Shown here piece after piece: positions 1 through 6,888 of a DNA stretch of 64,000 nt (the stretch's first letter is position 1; each line of letters begins with the position of its first letter). The DNA comes from Sphingobium herbicidovorans (GTDB lineage: Bacteria > Pseudomonadota > Alphaproteobacteria > Sphingomonadales > Sphingomonadaceae). Under the pieces are notes generated by a model, which made no database searches, was not told the DNA's origin, and worked only from the letters and a program-made list of their open reading frames with translations. The stretch is from positions 1,736,001 to 1,800,000 of the forward strand of contig NZ_CP020538.1 in assembly GCF_002080435.1 (NCBI RefSeq), written 5' to 3'. A program made the position numbers and the translations under genes.

Positions 1-864
1 CTTGCCCGGATGGAATTCATCATCAACAGCCTGATCAAAGTCCACCCGATGGCGCTGCTGCATCCGGAACGGGTCTCCGCCACCGACAATCGCCAGATCC
101 AGGAACTGGTCCGGGGCCACGCAGACCCCGCCGACTATTTCGTCGATATGCTGGCGCGCGGCATTGGCCGCCTGGCCGCGCCGTTCTTTCCCCACCCCGC
201 AATCGTCCGCCTTAGTGATTTCAAGACCAACGAATATGCGCACCTTATCGGCGGCGATGCCTTCGAACCGCACGAAGAAAATGCCATGCTCGGCTTCCGC
301 GGCGCCTCGCGTTACTACGATGAGCGCTACCGCGAGGGCTTCGCGCTGGAATGCCGGGCGCTGCGCAAGGTTCGCGAGGAGATGGGCTTTGCCAACGTGA
401 TCGTGATGGTGCCCTTCTGCCGAACCCCGGCGGAGGCCGACCGTGTGCTCGCCGTGATGGCCGAAAACGGGCTGCGCCGGGGATCGGACGAGCTGCAGAT
501 ATACATGATGTGCGAAATCCCCTCCAACGTCATTCTCGCGGAGCAATTTGCCCAGCGGTTCGATGGCTTCTCGATCGGATCGAACGATCTCACCCAGTTG
601 CTGCTCGGCGTCGACCGCGACTCCGAGCTGCTTGCCGCCATGTTCGACGAACGCGATCCGGCGGTGATGCACGCAATCGCCGAAGCAATCCGCAAGGCGC
701 ACACCGCTGGCATCAAGATCGGCATCTGCGGCCAGGCGCCCAGCAACTATCCCGAATTCGCCGAATTTCTCGTCCGCGAAGGGATCGATTCAATCTCGCT
801 CAATCCCGACAGCTTCGTGAAGACCTGTTCCGCCATAGCTGCAGCGGAGGTTCCTGCCCCATGA
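1..864 (+). CDS. ppsA: Phosphoenolpyruvate synthase, C-terminal part (5' end outside window)
   Basis: The reading frame is open from the first base, so the gene starts upstream; only about 287 residues are visible. They form the C-terminal TIM-barrel (PEP-utilizers) domain of PEP synthase, which makes PEP from pyruvate and ATP for gluconeogenesis in the cytoplasm. Visible signatures are FIINSLIKVHPMALLHPERV near the left edge, MCEIPSN and SIGSNDLTQ (metal and substrate loop), and GICGQAPSN, which carries the catalytic cysteine expected just before the C-terminus. The family member is about 790 residues, so roughly the last third is present. Pyruvate phosphate dikinase shares the fold, but the SNDLTQLLLGVDRDS and ICGQ context fits PpsA better. 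Confidence 0.93.
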   Translation, partial: LARMEFIINSLIKVHPMALLHPERVSATDNRQIQELVRGHADPADYFVDMLARGIGRLAAPFFPHPAIVRLSDFKTNEYAHLIGGDAFEPHEENAMLGFRGASRYYDERYREGFALECRALRKVREEMGFANVIVMVPFCRTPAEADRVLAVMAENGLRRGSDELQIYMMCEIPSNVILAEQFAQRFDGFSIGSNDLTQLLLGVDRDSELLAAMFDERDPAVMHAIAEAIRKAHTAGIKIGICGQAPSNYPEFAEFLVREGIDSISLNPDSFVKTCSAIAAAEVPAP

Positions 865-1077
865 TGCATCCGCTGCGGCAACCTGAAACCCGCCGAAAAG
901 GATGTTAGAAGCCGTGACTGACCCGGCGATGAAGGACCCGAGGGAACCACCAGCGGAACCGCTGCCGGCCAAGTCGGCCCTAGGACGGCTGCCGAAGATT
1001 TGGCCAGCGTGTCAATCATGCCGCCGTGAATCATGATCCGGGAAAACAGCAGGACAGAGACCAGCGCGAGGGCGACT
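865..1077 (-). pseudogene. Lactate permease (LctP/LldP family) fragment, decayed
   Basis: Read on the minus strand, this gap between ppsA and the riboflavin terminator encodes broken pieces of an L-lactate permease. The first piece reads ALALVSVLLFSRIMIHGGM and IDTLAKSSAAVLGPTWPAAV. The frame then shifts by one base near position 960 and continues as GSLGSFIAGSVTASNILF and GGFQVAAADA. These match the conserved family block around the TGSxTASNxLFxxFQ motif. There is no start, most of the roughly 500-residue transporter is missing, and the fragment runs into the ppsA end. It is a remnant and not expressed as a transporter. Family assignment rests on recognition of this motif; a comparison with LctP proteins would settle it. 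Confidence 0.72.
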
Positions 1078-1296
1078 GAAGGTGCCGACGGACCGCAACT
1101 GCTAATGACGGCCAGAGGACAGTCCGGCTCGCCGCCCGGATGATGACCACACGGACAAGAGCTAAAAGCAGCACCTGCCCGATCGCCTGTCGGTCGGCGC
1201 GCCGCTCAATCCGTTGCGGGCGGACACGCTCTATTCACAGGGCGCCGAAGGCTATGTGGATATCAGACGCTCGCCAAGGCGGGCTGACGGGATGTG
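1078..1296. other. Non-coding gap, possibly further gene remnants
   Basis: No convincing gene is seen here. On the plus strand a stop-to-stop stretch from about 1166 to 1294 encodes LPDRLSVGAPLNPLRADTLY followed by SQGAEGYVDIR. It looks protein-like, perhaps the C-terminal tail of an enzyme, but has no start and I cannot name the family. Together with the neighbouring permease fragment this suggests a small graveyard of deleted genes between ppsA and the rib cluster. Confidence 0.35.
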
Positions 1297-1331
1297 AAAA
1301 GGGGCCGCCAGAGCAGTGGCGGCCCCTTTTT
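1297..1331 (-). terminator. Rho-independent terminator of the rib genes
   Basis: A perfect 10-bp GC stem (GGGGCCGCCA / TGGCGGCCCC) with a 6-base loop is flanked by A4 on one side and T5 on the other. It can therefore stop transcription on both strands. It sits 22 bp after the ribH stop codon and fits the end of the minus-strand riboflavin transcript. Confidence 0.88.
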
Positions 1332-1353
1332 ACTATGTCTTTGCGACTGACGA

Positions 1354-1776
1354 TCAGGCGCTGAATTTCTCACGCAGCGCGAGCATGGCGATGGCCGCCT
1401 TTGCGGCCTCCCCACCCTTGTCCTTTTCATCGGAACGAGCGCGGGTCAGGGCCTGAGCCTCATTTTCCACCGTCAGGATGCCATTGCCGATCGGGATGCC
1501 GTCCATGCTGAGCGCCATCAGACCGCGCGCGCTCTCGTTCGACACGACTTCGAAATGATAGGTTTCCCCGCGAATGACCACCCCGATCGCGATGAAGCCG
1601 TCATAGCGCCCGGTTTCCGCCGCAAGCGCCACCGCACCGGGGATTTCCAGCGCGCCGGGCACCGTTACGACTTCATATTTGTGCCCTTCCGCCTCCAGCG
1701 CGGCCACGGCGCCCTCGATCAGCAGATCGTTGAGATGAGTGTAGAAGCGGGCTTCAACGATCAGGAATTTCGCCAC
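1354..1776 (-). CDS. ribH: 6,7-dimethyl-8-ribityllumazine synthase
   Basis: This 140-residue protein condenses 5-amino-6-ribitylamino-uracil with 3,4-dihydroxy-2-butanone 4-phosphate to give lumazine, the penultimate riboflavin step. Visible family features are the N-terminal strand with the aromatic stacking residue (VEARFY, residue 11), [31 protein letters not shown] with the proton-accepting His at residue 74, and the C-terminal helix ending LREKFSA. The length is typical. It lies 15 bp after ribB on the same strand, so the two are almost surely co-transcribed, and a strong terminator follows. Confidence 0.96.
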   Translation of the reverse strand: MAKFLIVEARFYTHLNDLLIEGAVAALEAEGHKYEVVTVPGALEIPGAVALAAETGRYDGFIAIGVVIRGETYHFEVVSNESARGLMALSMDGIPIGNGILTVENEAQALTRARSDEKDKGGEAAKAAIAMLALREKFSA

Positions 1777-1791
1777 GGCCGTATATCCTTT

Positions 1792-3075
1792 TTATTGCTC
1801 TACGGACCGCTGCCCAACCACGGCGAGGTCATAGCCGTCAAGCGCGATCAGGCTGTGATGCGTGTTGCTGAGCAGGATCATGTCATGGACGCCGAGTTCG
1901 GCCAGGATCTGCGCGCCCACGCCATAGTCGCGAAGCTCATCCATGCCGCTGCCGGGTTGCCCTGCATGATGGCGCAGGATGCGGCTGACAAAGTCCACCG
2001 GGGAGGCGCCGGTCAGAACGACGATGATCCCCGCACCTTCCTGCGCGATGATCTCCATCGACTTGGCGAGCAAGCCGTGACGAGGGCCGGTGGCGCCGTA
2101 GACGTCGTCCAGCAGGGAAAGCTGATGCACCCGCACCAGGGTGGGCTCATCGGGAACGACATGGCCCTTTTGCAGCACCAACTGCTCGCTGTTCGTCGCC
2201 TTGTTGTAGAAGCTGATCGCCTTCCAATCGCCACCCCACTCGCTCTTGAACGTGGTTTCGGCGCGCCGCTCGACCATATGATCGTGGCGGCGGCGATAGG
2301 CGATGAGGTCCCGGATCGTCCCGATCTTCATCTTGTGCTTCTGGGCAAAGGGGATGAGGTCGTCGAGGCGCGCCATCGTGCCGTCGTCCTTCATCACTTC
2401 GCAGATGACGCCCGATGGATTGAGACCGGCAAGCCGTGCGACATCGACCGCCGCCTCGGTGTGGCCGGTGCGCACCAGAACGCCGCCATCCCTGGCGACC
2501 AGTGGGAAGACATGGCCGGGGGTGACGATATCGTCGCGGCCCTTCGATCCGTCGATCGCAACGGAGATGGTGCGGGCGCGATCGGCGGCGCTGATGCCGG
2601 TGGTGACGCCCTCACGCGCTTCGATCGACACGGTGAAGGCGGTTTCATGCCGGGTGCCATTGTTGCGGCTCATGAGGTCGAGCCCAAGTTCCTCAACCCG
2701 GCTTTTGGTCATCGCGAGGCAAATGAGGCCGCGGCCGTGGGTCGCCATGAAGTTGATCGCGTCGGGTGTCGCCATCTGCGCGGGGATGACAAGGTCGCCT
2801 TCATTTTCACGATCCTCGTCATCGACCAGGATGAACATGCGTCCATTGCGCGCCTCGTTGATGATCTCTTCCGGGCTGGCGAGCGCGGTGCCACCTTCGC
2901 GGCGAAGGAGATAGCTTTCCAGCTTGCCCAGCGTGTCGGCAGTCGGGTTCCAGTCTGGTTCGCCCAGCTTGCGCAGCGAATTGGCGTGCAGTCCAGCGGC
3001 GCGGGCCAGGCCGGAGCGGGACATACCGCCATCGTTGACGAGAGTGCGGACGGTATCGATAAGCGCGGAAGACAT
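1792..3075 (-). CDS. ribB: 3,4-dihydroxy-2-butanone-4-phosphate synthase with N-terminal helix-turn-helix and degenerate GTP cyclohydrolase II domain
   Basis: Three parts are visible in 427 residues. Residues 1-60 form an XRE-like helix-turn-helix (GMSRSGLARAAGLHANSLRK, then a fourth helix DTLGKLESYLL). Residues about 66-265 are the DHBP synthase domain, with the acidic loop DDEDRENEGDLV (85-96), TPGHVFPL, RTGHTEA (202-208) and GVICEVM (222-228); these carry the metal and ribulose-5-phosphate ligands, so this activity should be intact. The rest has the fold pattern of GTP cyclohydrolase II but reads VRVHQLSLLDDVYGATGPRH, where the zinc site normally has three cysteines, and it lacks the RQEGRGIGL motif. 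It is therefore probably not a cyclohydrolase, and a separate RibA must exist elsewhere. The N-terminal DNA-binding domain is unusual for this enzyme, and a palindrome lies just upstream. Confidence 0.93.
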   Translation of the reverse strand: MSSALIDTVRTLVNDGGMSRSGLARAAGLHANSLRKLGEPDWNPTADTLGKLESYLLRREGGTALASPEEIINEARNGRMFILVDDEDRENEGDLVIPAQMATPDAINFMATHGRGLICLAMTKSRVEELGLDLMSRNNGTRHETAFTVSIEAREGVTTGISAADRARTISVAIDGSKGRDDIVTPGHVFPLVARDGGVLVRTGHTEAAVDVARLAGLNPSGVICEVMKDDGTMARLDDLIPFAQKHKMKIGTIRDLIAYRRRHDHMVERRAETTFKSEWGGDWKAISFYNKATNSEQLVLQKGHVVPDEPTLVRVHQLSLLDDVYGATGPRHGLLAKSMEIIAQEGAGIIVVLTGASPVDFVSRILRHHAGQPGSGMDELRDYGVGAQILAELGVHDMILLSNTHHSLIALDGYDLAVVGQRSVEQ

Positions 3076-3113
3076 TGGCTGCGACTCCTTGGCCAGATCG
3101 GCCGTGGAGAGCA

Positions 3114-3142
3114 GTTATCACATCATGATGTGATATGTTCAA
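3114..3142 (-). promoter_or_regulatory. Putative sigma-70-type promoter of ribB-ribH
   Basis: On the minus strand TTGAAC (3142-3137) and GATAAC (3119-3114) are separated by 17 bp. Each matches the sigma-70 consensus at four of six positions. The predicted start would lie about 30 bp before the ribB ATG. The palindrome occupies the spacer and overlaps the -10 element, a classic repressor position. This is an inference from pattern only. Confidence 0.4.
3117..3134. promoter_or_regulatory. 18-bp perfect palindrome, candidate operator of ribB
   Basis: ATCACATCATGATGTGAT is a perfect 18-bp inverted repeat located 42-59 bp upstream of the ribB start, inside the putative promoter. Its size and symmetry fit binding by a dimer of an XRE-type helix-turn-helix, such as the one fused to RibB itself. 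The autoregulator assignment is inference. Confidence 0.6.
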
Positions 3143-3148
3143 GCAAAA

Positions 3149-3158
3149 ATCACATCAT
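3149..3158. promoter_or_regulatory. Third half-site ATCACATCAT at the ribE stop
   Basis: This 10-bp copy of the palindrome half-site starts 32 bp from the first one, about three turns of the helix, and includes the ribE stop codon. The phase would place a second bound protein on the same DNA face. Confidence 0.45.
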
Positions 3159-3761
3159 CTTGCGGAGGCTCTGCATCCGGTCGAGATAGCGGGCGAGCAC
3201 ATCAATCTCCAGATTGAAGGCGCGTCCGATGGGAAGCGCGTTCAGCGTGGTGGCCAATGCGGTGTGCGGAATGATGTTGAGGCCGAAGTGAACGGCGCCG
3301 TCCGGCTGGTCTTCGACGCTGTTGACGGTCAGCGAAATGCCATCGACAGTGATCGATCCCTTGGCGGCCAGCGCGGCCGCCAGCGCGGCAGGCGCGGCGA
3401 TGATGAGCCGCGTCGAATCGCCCTCCCGCGTCGCCGACACCAATGTGCCGACGCCATCCACATGGCCAGTAACGATGTGGCCGCCCAATTCGTCCCCAAC
3501 CTTGAGCGCGCGCTCCAGATTGAGTCGCCCGCCCTGCGCCCAAAGGCCCGGCGCGGTGCGCGCCACGGTTTCAGCCGACATATCCACGGCGAACCAGTCA
3601 GCGCCCTTTTCCACCACGGTCAGGCAGGCACCGGAACAGGCGATCGAAGCGCCGATCGCAACGCTGTCCAGATCATAGGCGGTGCCGATGACGAGGCGAA
3701 GGTCGCCGCGCTGCTCGACGGAGCGAATGGTGCCGATGTCGGTGATGATGCCGGTGAACAT
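3150..3761 (-). CDS. ribE: Riboflavin synthase, alpha chain
   Basis: This 203-residue protein catalyses dismutation of two lumazines to riboflavin. The diagnostic N-terminus MFTGIITDIGTI fixes the start, although the frame is open further upstream. Two tandem lumazine-binding repeats are seen: the first with IACSGACLTVVEKG, the second beginning near LGGHIVTGHVDGVG and containing KGSITVDGISLTV. Length is normal. The gene lies 34 bp after ribD and 74 bp before ribB, and its stop codon overlaps a copy of the putative ribB operator half-site. It probably belongs to the ribD transcript, with a second promoter before ribB. Confidence 0.95.
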   Translation of the reverse strand: MFTGIITDIGTIRSVEQRGDLRLVIGTAYDLDSVAIGASIACSGACLTVVEKGADWFAVDMSAETVARTAPGLWAQGGRLNLERALKVGDELGGHIVTGHVDGVGTLVSATREGDSTRLIIAAPAALAAALAAKGSITVDGISLTVNSVEDQPDGAVHFGLNIIPHTALATTLNALPIGRAFNLEIDVLARYLDRMQSLRKMM

Positions 3762-3795
3762 GGGTCGTGCAATCCTGCTGGGTATGCGGCGCGCT

Positions 3796-4793
3796 CTAAG
3801 CGGTGCGACGCCTTTCGTAAACCTCCAGCCGGTCCTCGCCCAGCCGCCGCTCATCCGTCAGCCGCCAGCCGCCATGCGCCTGCGCCAGATCGGAAAGGCC
3901 AATGTCGCCAATGCCGGGAAGGCCAGAGCCGATCAGGATCGGCGCGCGGTAGAGCAGCAGCCTGTCCACCAGATCGGCGCGCAGAAACGCCGCTGCGGTG
4001 GCCGATCCTCCCTCGATCAGCAGGTGATCGACCTGGGCAAGCGCGGCGATGTCGTCCGGCTGGCTGACGGTCTCCCATCCCTTGAGCGCCGGGCCACGGG
4101 TGATCAGCAGGCGGCGGGGTGAGCGATCCTCCAGCCCTTTGAGCCTGACATCCAGACGCGGGGCGTCGGCTCGCAGGGTGCCGCCGCCGACCAGAATGGC
4201 GTCATGGCGGGCACGTTCGAGATGGGCATGCGCGCGCGCGGCCTCGCCGGTGATCCAGCGGCTCGCACCATCCTTGAGCGCGATGCAGCCGTCGAGCGAC
4301 AGGCCGAGTTTGAGCGTGACGGCGGGACGGCCAAGCGTTTGCCGCAGGACGAAGCCGCTCATGGCCGCAGCCGCTTCCCGCGCCATCAAGCCCATTTCGA
4401 CATCGATGTCGTGGGCGCGCAGATACGCCGCCCCCTGCCCGTCCGTGCGCGGATCGGGATCCCGCAACGCAATGACGACGCGCTTCACCCCCGCCCGCAC
4501 CATCAGATCGGCACAGCGTGGGCCTCGGGGGACAGGTGAAAACAGGGCTCCAGCGTTACATAGGCGGTCGCGCCACGCGCCTGATCCAGCGCCTGATCCA
4601 GCGCCTGCGCTTCGGCATGGGGGCGACCGCCCTTCTGGGTCCAGCCGCGCCCGACGACTGCGCCGTCGCGGACGATCAGGCAGCCAACATTGGGATTGGG
4701 CGTAGACAGCCCACGTCCGCGTTCGGACAGGGCGATGGCCGCAGCCATGAAACGGCGGTCGTCGGCGGGATCAGCCATAATTGTGCGGTTCAA
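3796..4793 (-). CDS. ribD: Riboflavin deaminase/reductase RibD, with one-base frameshift
   Basis: RibD deaminates and then reduces the pyrimidine intermediate of riboflavin synthesis. The N-terminal deaminase is recognised from STPNPNVGCLIV, GGRPHAEAQAL and TLEPCFH (zinc ligands His and Cys). The frame then ends early, while the next frame continues with GPRCADLMVRAGVKRVVIAL, including the third zinc Cys, and the whole reductase domain (GRPAVTLKLGLSLDG, SRWITGEAA, LIEGGSATAAAFL). Adding one C to the C5 run at 4527-4531 joins the pieces as EPCFHLSPRGPRCADL into one 332-residue protein of normal length. The same error type is seen in tyrC and ftsE, so a sequencing error is more likely than a real mutation. 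The start overlaps the preceding gene by four bases. Confidence 0.9.
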
Positions 4794-5245
4794 GGCTGGC
4801 GGGTGCCGGGCGAGACCTGATCCGCCGCCTCTGCCTTCGCCAGCCGCGAATCAAGCTGCGCGTTGATCGCCTTCAGCGCTTCCTTGCGCCGCGCGGAGTT
4901 CCGCGCTTCCTCCGTTCGCCAGTCGATGCCGAAGGCATCGGCCCAGCCCTGCATCTGCTTCTGCCGCTTCTGCAGCGCCGCCTCGCTCTTTGCCAGATCC
5001 ATCTTCTGCTGCAGGATGATCGCGGCATCCGACCGGCTGGCGTCCCAGCTTTGGACATAGATGATCTTGTTGCGGGTCGGCATGGTATTGCGGTTGGCAT
5101 CGACCACAAAGGTCCAGATGATGACGTATGTGATCGCCATGGACAGCCCGAGCAGCGGCCATTTATGCGGCCGATTCTCGCGAAAATAGCTCCACAGGTC
5201 GCTGAGGGCGCTCTTGGGAGAGACTGGACGGGGGAAGATCGCCAT
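4790..5245 (-). CDS. Small membrane-anchored protein of unknown function
   Basis: I do not recognise a named family. The start chosen, MAIFPRPVSPKSALSDLW, gives about 151 residues; an ATG three codons earlier is also possible, and there is no clear ribosome site for either. One transmembrane helix (WPLLGLSMAITYVIIWTFVV, about residues 29-48) is followed by a periplasmic or cytoplasmic tail that is strongly charged and heptad-like (LQQKMDLAKSEAALQKRQKQ), probably a coiled coil. It overlaps the ribD start by four bases (ATGA), so it is translationally coupled to the riboflavin genes, although nothing in it suggests flavin chemistry. Confidence 0.75.
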   Translation of the reverse strand: MAIFPRPVSPKSALSDLWSYFRENRPHKWPLLGLSMAITYVIIWTFVVDANRNTMPTRNKIIYVQSWDASRSDAAIILQQKMDLAKSEAALQKRQKQMQGWADAFGIDWRTEEARNSARRKEALKAINAQLDSRLAKAEAADQVSPGTRQP

Positions 5246-5310
5246 CGCTTTCATATAGTGGATGGCGCGGCCGGATGCAAAGCCGCCGCTTGCATCCGGC
5301 GCCAACGCGC

Positions 5311-6003
5311 TTACCGGTCGGTCAGTCGGAAATATATGGTCAGCACCTTGGCTCCGCTGACCGCCACGCCATCGCGAGTCGCGGGATGAAAGCGCCATTT
5401 CCGCAGCGCGTGCCGCTGGGTAGCGAGCCAGAACGCTTCATCAGTCGCGGCCAACCGCTCTATGTCGATCACCCGACCCTGGGCACTGATGGTTACGCAG
5501 ACGGTGACGGATCCTTCGATCCCTTGCCGGATCATGGTTCCGGGATAATCGGGCTGAAAGGCCGCCAGCGCCTTTGGGTCGATCCCCGGTTCAACCATCA
5601 CAGGCTCGCGCGGCGGATCGAGCGGGGACAGGATCATCTCCTCGCCGCCAAAGCCTTCTGCGCCGCCGTTGCCGGTGAGCACGAGGCCGGAACCGTTGTC
5701 CGCACCATTCACCAGACTGTCGGGTTTCGTCGGGCCAGGATCAGCTTTCGCACGAACAGGCAACTTGCTTTGAGGCTGCGAAGGCTGATTTTCAGGTGGC
5801 GGCGGGGGATCCAGCGGTATCTGGCTGCCGATGAGTATCTGCGGCACATAGGGCGCGATAACCTCTCTCGGCATCAGGATGAACGCGCCCACGACCACGG
5901 CATGAACTGCTATCGTGGCCCCGATCCCAACAGGCGATCCGCTCTTACCGCTATAGCCGGATTGCTGTTGTGCGCCCATTGCATGCGCTGTCATGAACGT
6001 CAT
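5311..6003 (-). CDS. tonB: Energy transducer TonB family protein
   Basis: TonB couples the inner-membrane proton motive force to outer-membrane receptors. This 230-residue protein has the expected order: a single N-terminal membrane anchor (GIGATIAVHAVVVGAFILM, about residues 26-44), a proline-rich periplasmic spacer (PLDPPPPPENQPSQPQSK), and a C-terminal TonB domain with PDYPGTMIRQGIEGSVTVCV and ALRKWRFHPATRDGVAV. A good ribosome site, GGAGGG, precedes the chosen ATG. No exbB or exbD is adjacent. The upstream Zur-like boxes suggest that this copy serves metal (zinc) receptors. TonB paralogues are common in sphingomonads, so the gene symbol marks the family only. Confidence 0.88.
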   Translation of the reverse strand: MTFMTAHAMGAQQQSGYSGKSGSPVGIGATIAVHAVVVGAFILMPREVIAPYVPQILIGSQIPLDPPPPPENQPSQPQSKLPVRAKADPGPTKPDSLVNGADNGSGLVLTGNGGAEGFGGEEMILSPLDPPREPVMVEPGIDPKALAAFQPDYPGTMIRQGIEGSVTVCVTISAQGRVIDIERLAATDEAFWLATQRHALRKWRFHPATRDGVAVSGAKVLTIYFRLTDR

Positions 6004-6045
6004 CGCATCCCTCCATTTTCGCGCGGTCTGACTGCCGCAGCATTA

Positions 6046-6086
6046 GAAATGTTACATCATATCTTATGATATGTTGCAACATTATC
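6046..6086. promoter_or_regulatory. Tandem Zur-like palindromic boxes between tonB and COQ9
   Basis: GATATGTTGCAACATTATC (6068-6086) has a perfect TGTTGCAACA core and resembles the alphaproteobacterial Zur box (ATGTTATAACAT type). A weaker copy, GAAATGTTACATCATATC, lies at 6046-6063. Together they also form a 30-bp imperfect inverted repeat around TTAT. They lie 43-83 bp upstream of the tonB start. The Zur assignment is by resemblance only. Confidence 0.45.
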
Positions 6087-6135
6087 TTTCAGGCCCATAC
6101 TTGTGCGGGAGCCACCCCGACCTTACCATGGCCCT

Positions 6136-6801
6136 ATGAGCCAATTGCCCCAAGATCCCACCCTGGACGAAGTTCGCGCGTTCCTGGCGCCGATCCTGCC
6201 CCGCCATGCAGCTTTCGACGGATGGCGGAAGGAAGCGATAACAATGGCAGCGGCGGAGGGCGGTATCGACGCCGACATCGCCCATCTCGCCTTTGCAGGA
6301 GGCGCGATGGACATGATCGACGCCTGGTTCGCCAACATCGATGCGCGCATGATCGAGGCGCTGCCAGCGGAGAAGATCGACGCCATGTCGATCCGCCAGC
6401 GCATCATTGCGCTGGTGACCGCGCGGCTCAAGCTGCTTGCCCCTGACCGCGAAGCATTGCGCCGCGCCCTGGCGATCATGGCTATGCCGACAAACAGCGC
6501 GCGGGCAGCGCGGCTCGGCTGGCGGGCTGCGGACGTCATGTGGCGTGCAGCGGGGGACAACGCGACCGACTTCAATCATTACAGCAAGCGCCTGACGCTC
6601 ACGACAGTCTATGCCGCGACGTTGCTCGTATTCGTCGATGATGACAGCGAGGATTGGGCGGAAAGCCGCGCCTTCCTGAACCGCCGCATCGAGGGCGTCA
6701 TGCGGTTCGAGCGCGCAAAGGCGAAGTGGAAGGGCGCGGGCGGCGGCGAGCGGCTGAGCCTGTCCCGCTTTATTGGTAGGCTGCGTTACCCGGCAGTATG
6801 A
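6136..6801 (+). CDS. COQ9 family protein (ubiquinone biosynthesis accessory)
   Basis: This 221-residue, mostly helical protein has the COQ9 pattern: an N-terminal helical region FDGWRKEAITMAAAEGGID resembling a TetR-like fold, the central block ARAARLGWRAADVMWRAAGD, and NHYSKRLTLTTVYAATLLVF, followed by FLNRRIEGVMRFERAKAKWK. COQ9 is a lipid-binding protein that helps COQ7-type hydroxylation in ubiquinone synthesis and is restricted to alphaproteobacteria and mitochondria. The ATG chosen begins MSQLPQDPTLDEV; the frame is open slightly further upstream. It is divergent from tonB. Confidence 0.88.
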   Translation: MSQLPQDPTLDEVRAFLAPILPRHAAFDGWRKEAITMAAAEGGIDADIAHLAFAGGAMDMIDAWFANIDARMIEALPAEKIDAMSIRQRIIALVTARLKLLAPDREALRRALAIMAMPTNSARAARLGWRAADVMWRAAGDNATDFNHYSKRLTLTTVYAATLLVFVDDDSEDWAESRAFLNRRIEGVMRFERAKAKWKGAGGGERLSLSRFIGRLRYPAV

Positions 6802-6844
6802 TGTGCCAAGCGCCGACGGCGATTCGGTCTGGCCTTTTCCTATC

Positions 6845-6863
6845 TATATTGATAGTCACTCGC
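6845..6863 (+). promoter_or_regulatory. Possible Fur box of feoAB
   Basis: TATATTGATAGTCACTCGC matches the 19-bp Fur consensus GATAATGATAATCATTATC at 13 positions and lies 25 bp before the feoA start. The location fits iron control of feoAB. The match is moderate and could be chance. Confidence 0.35.
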
Positions 6864-6888
6864 AGCTTATCCTAACGAGTGCTTCCCC

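Noticed and set aside
1112..1132. Resemblance of AGAGGACAGTCCGGCTCG to the RNase P RNA 5' motif
   Set aside because: Only this short motif matches; the 3' conserved regions, helices and a flanking terminator in the right place are missing, and the region is occupied by gene remnants.
3076..3149. FMN riboswitch upstream of ribB
   Set aside because: The 74-bp gap is too short and lacks the conserved RFN segments; a palindrome is present instead.
1555..3189. 544-codon open frame on the plus strand opposite ribB
   Set aside because: It is the antisense shadow of ribB and ribE in GC-rich DNA, with no recognisable domain; the minus-strand genes carry full family motifs.
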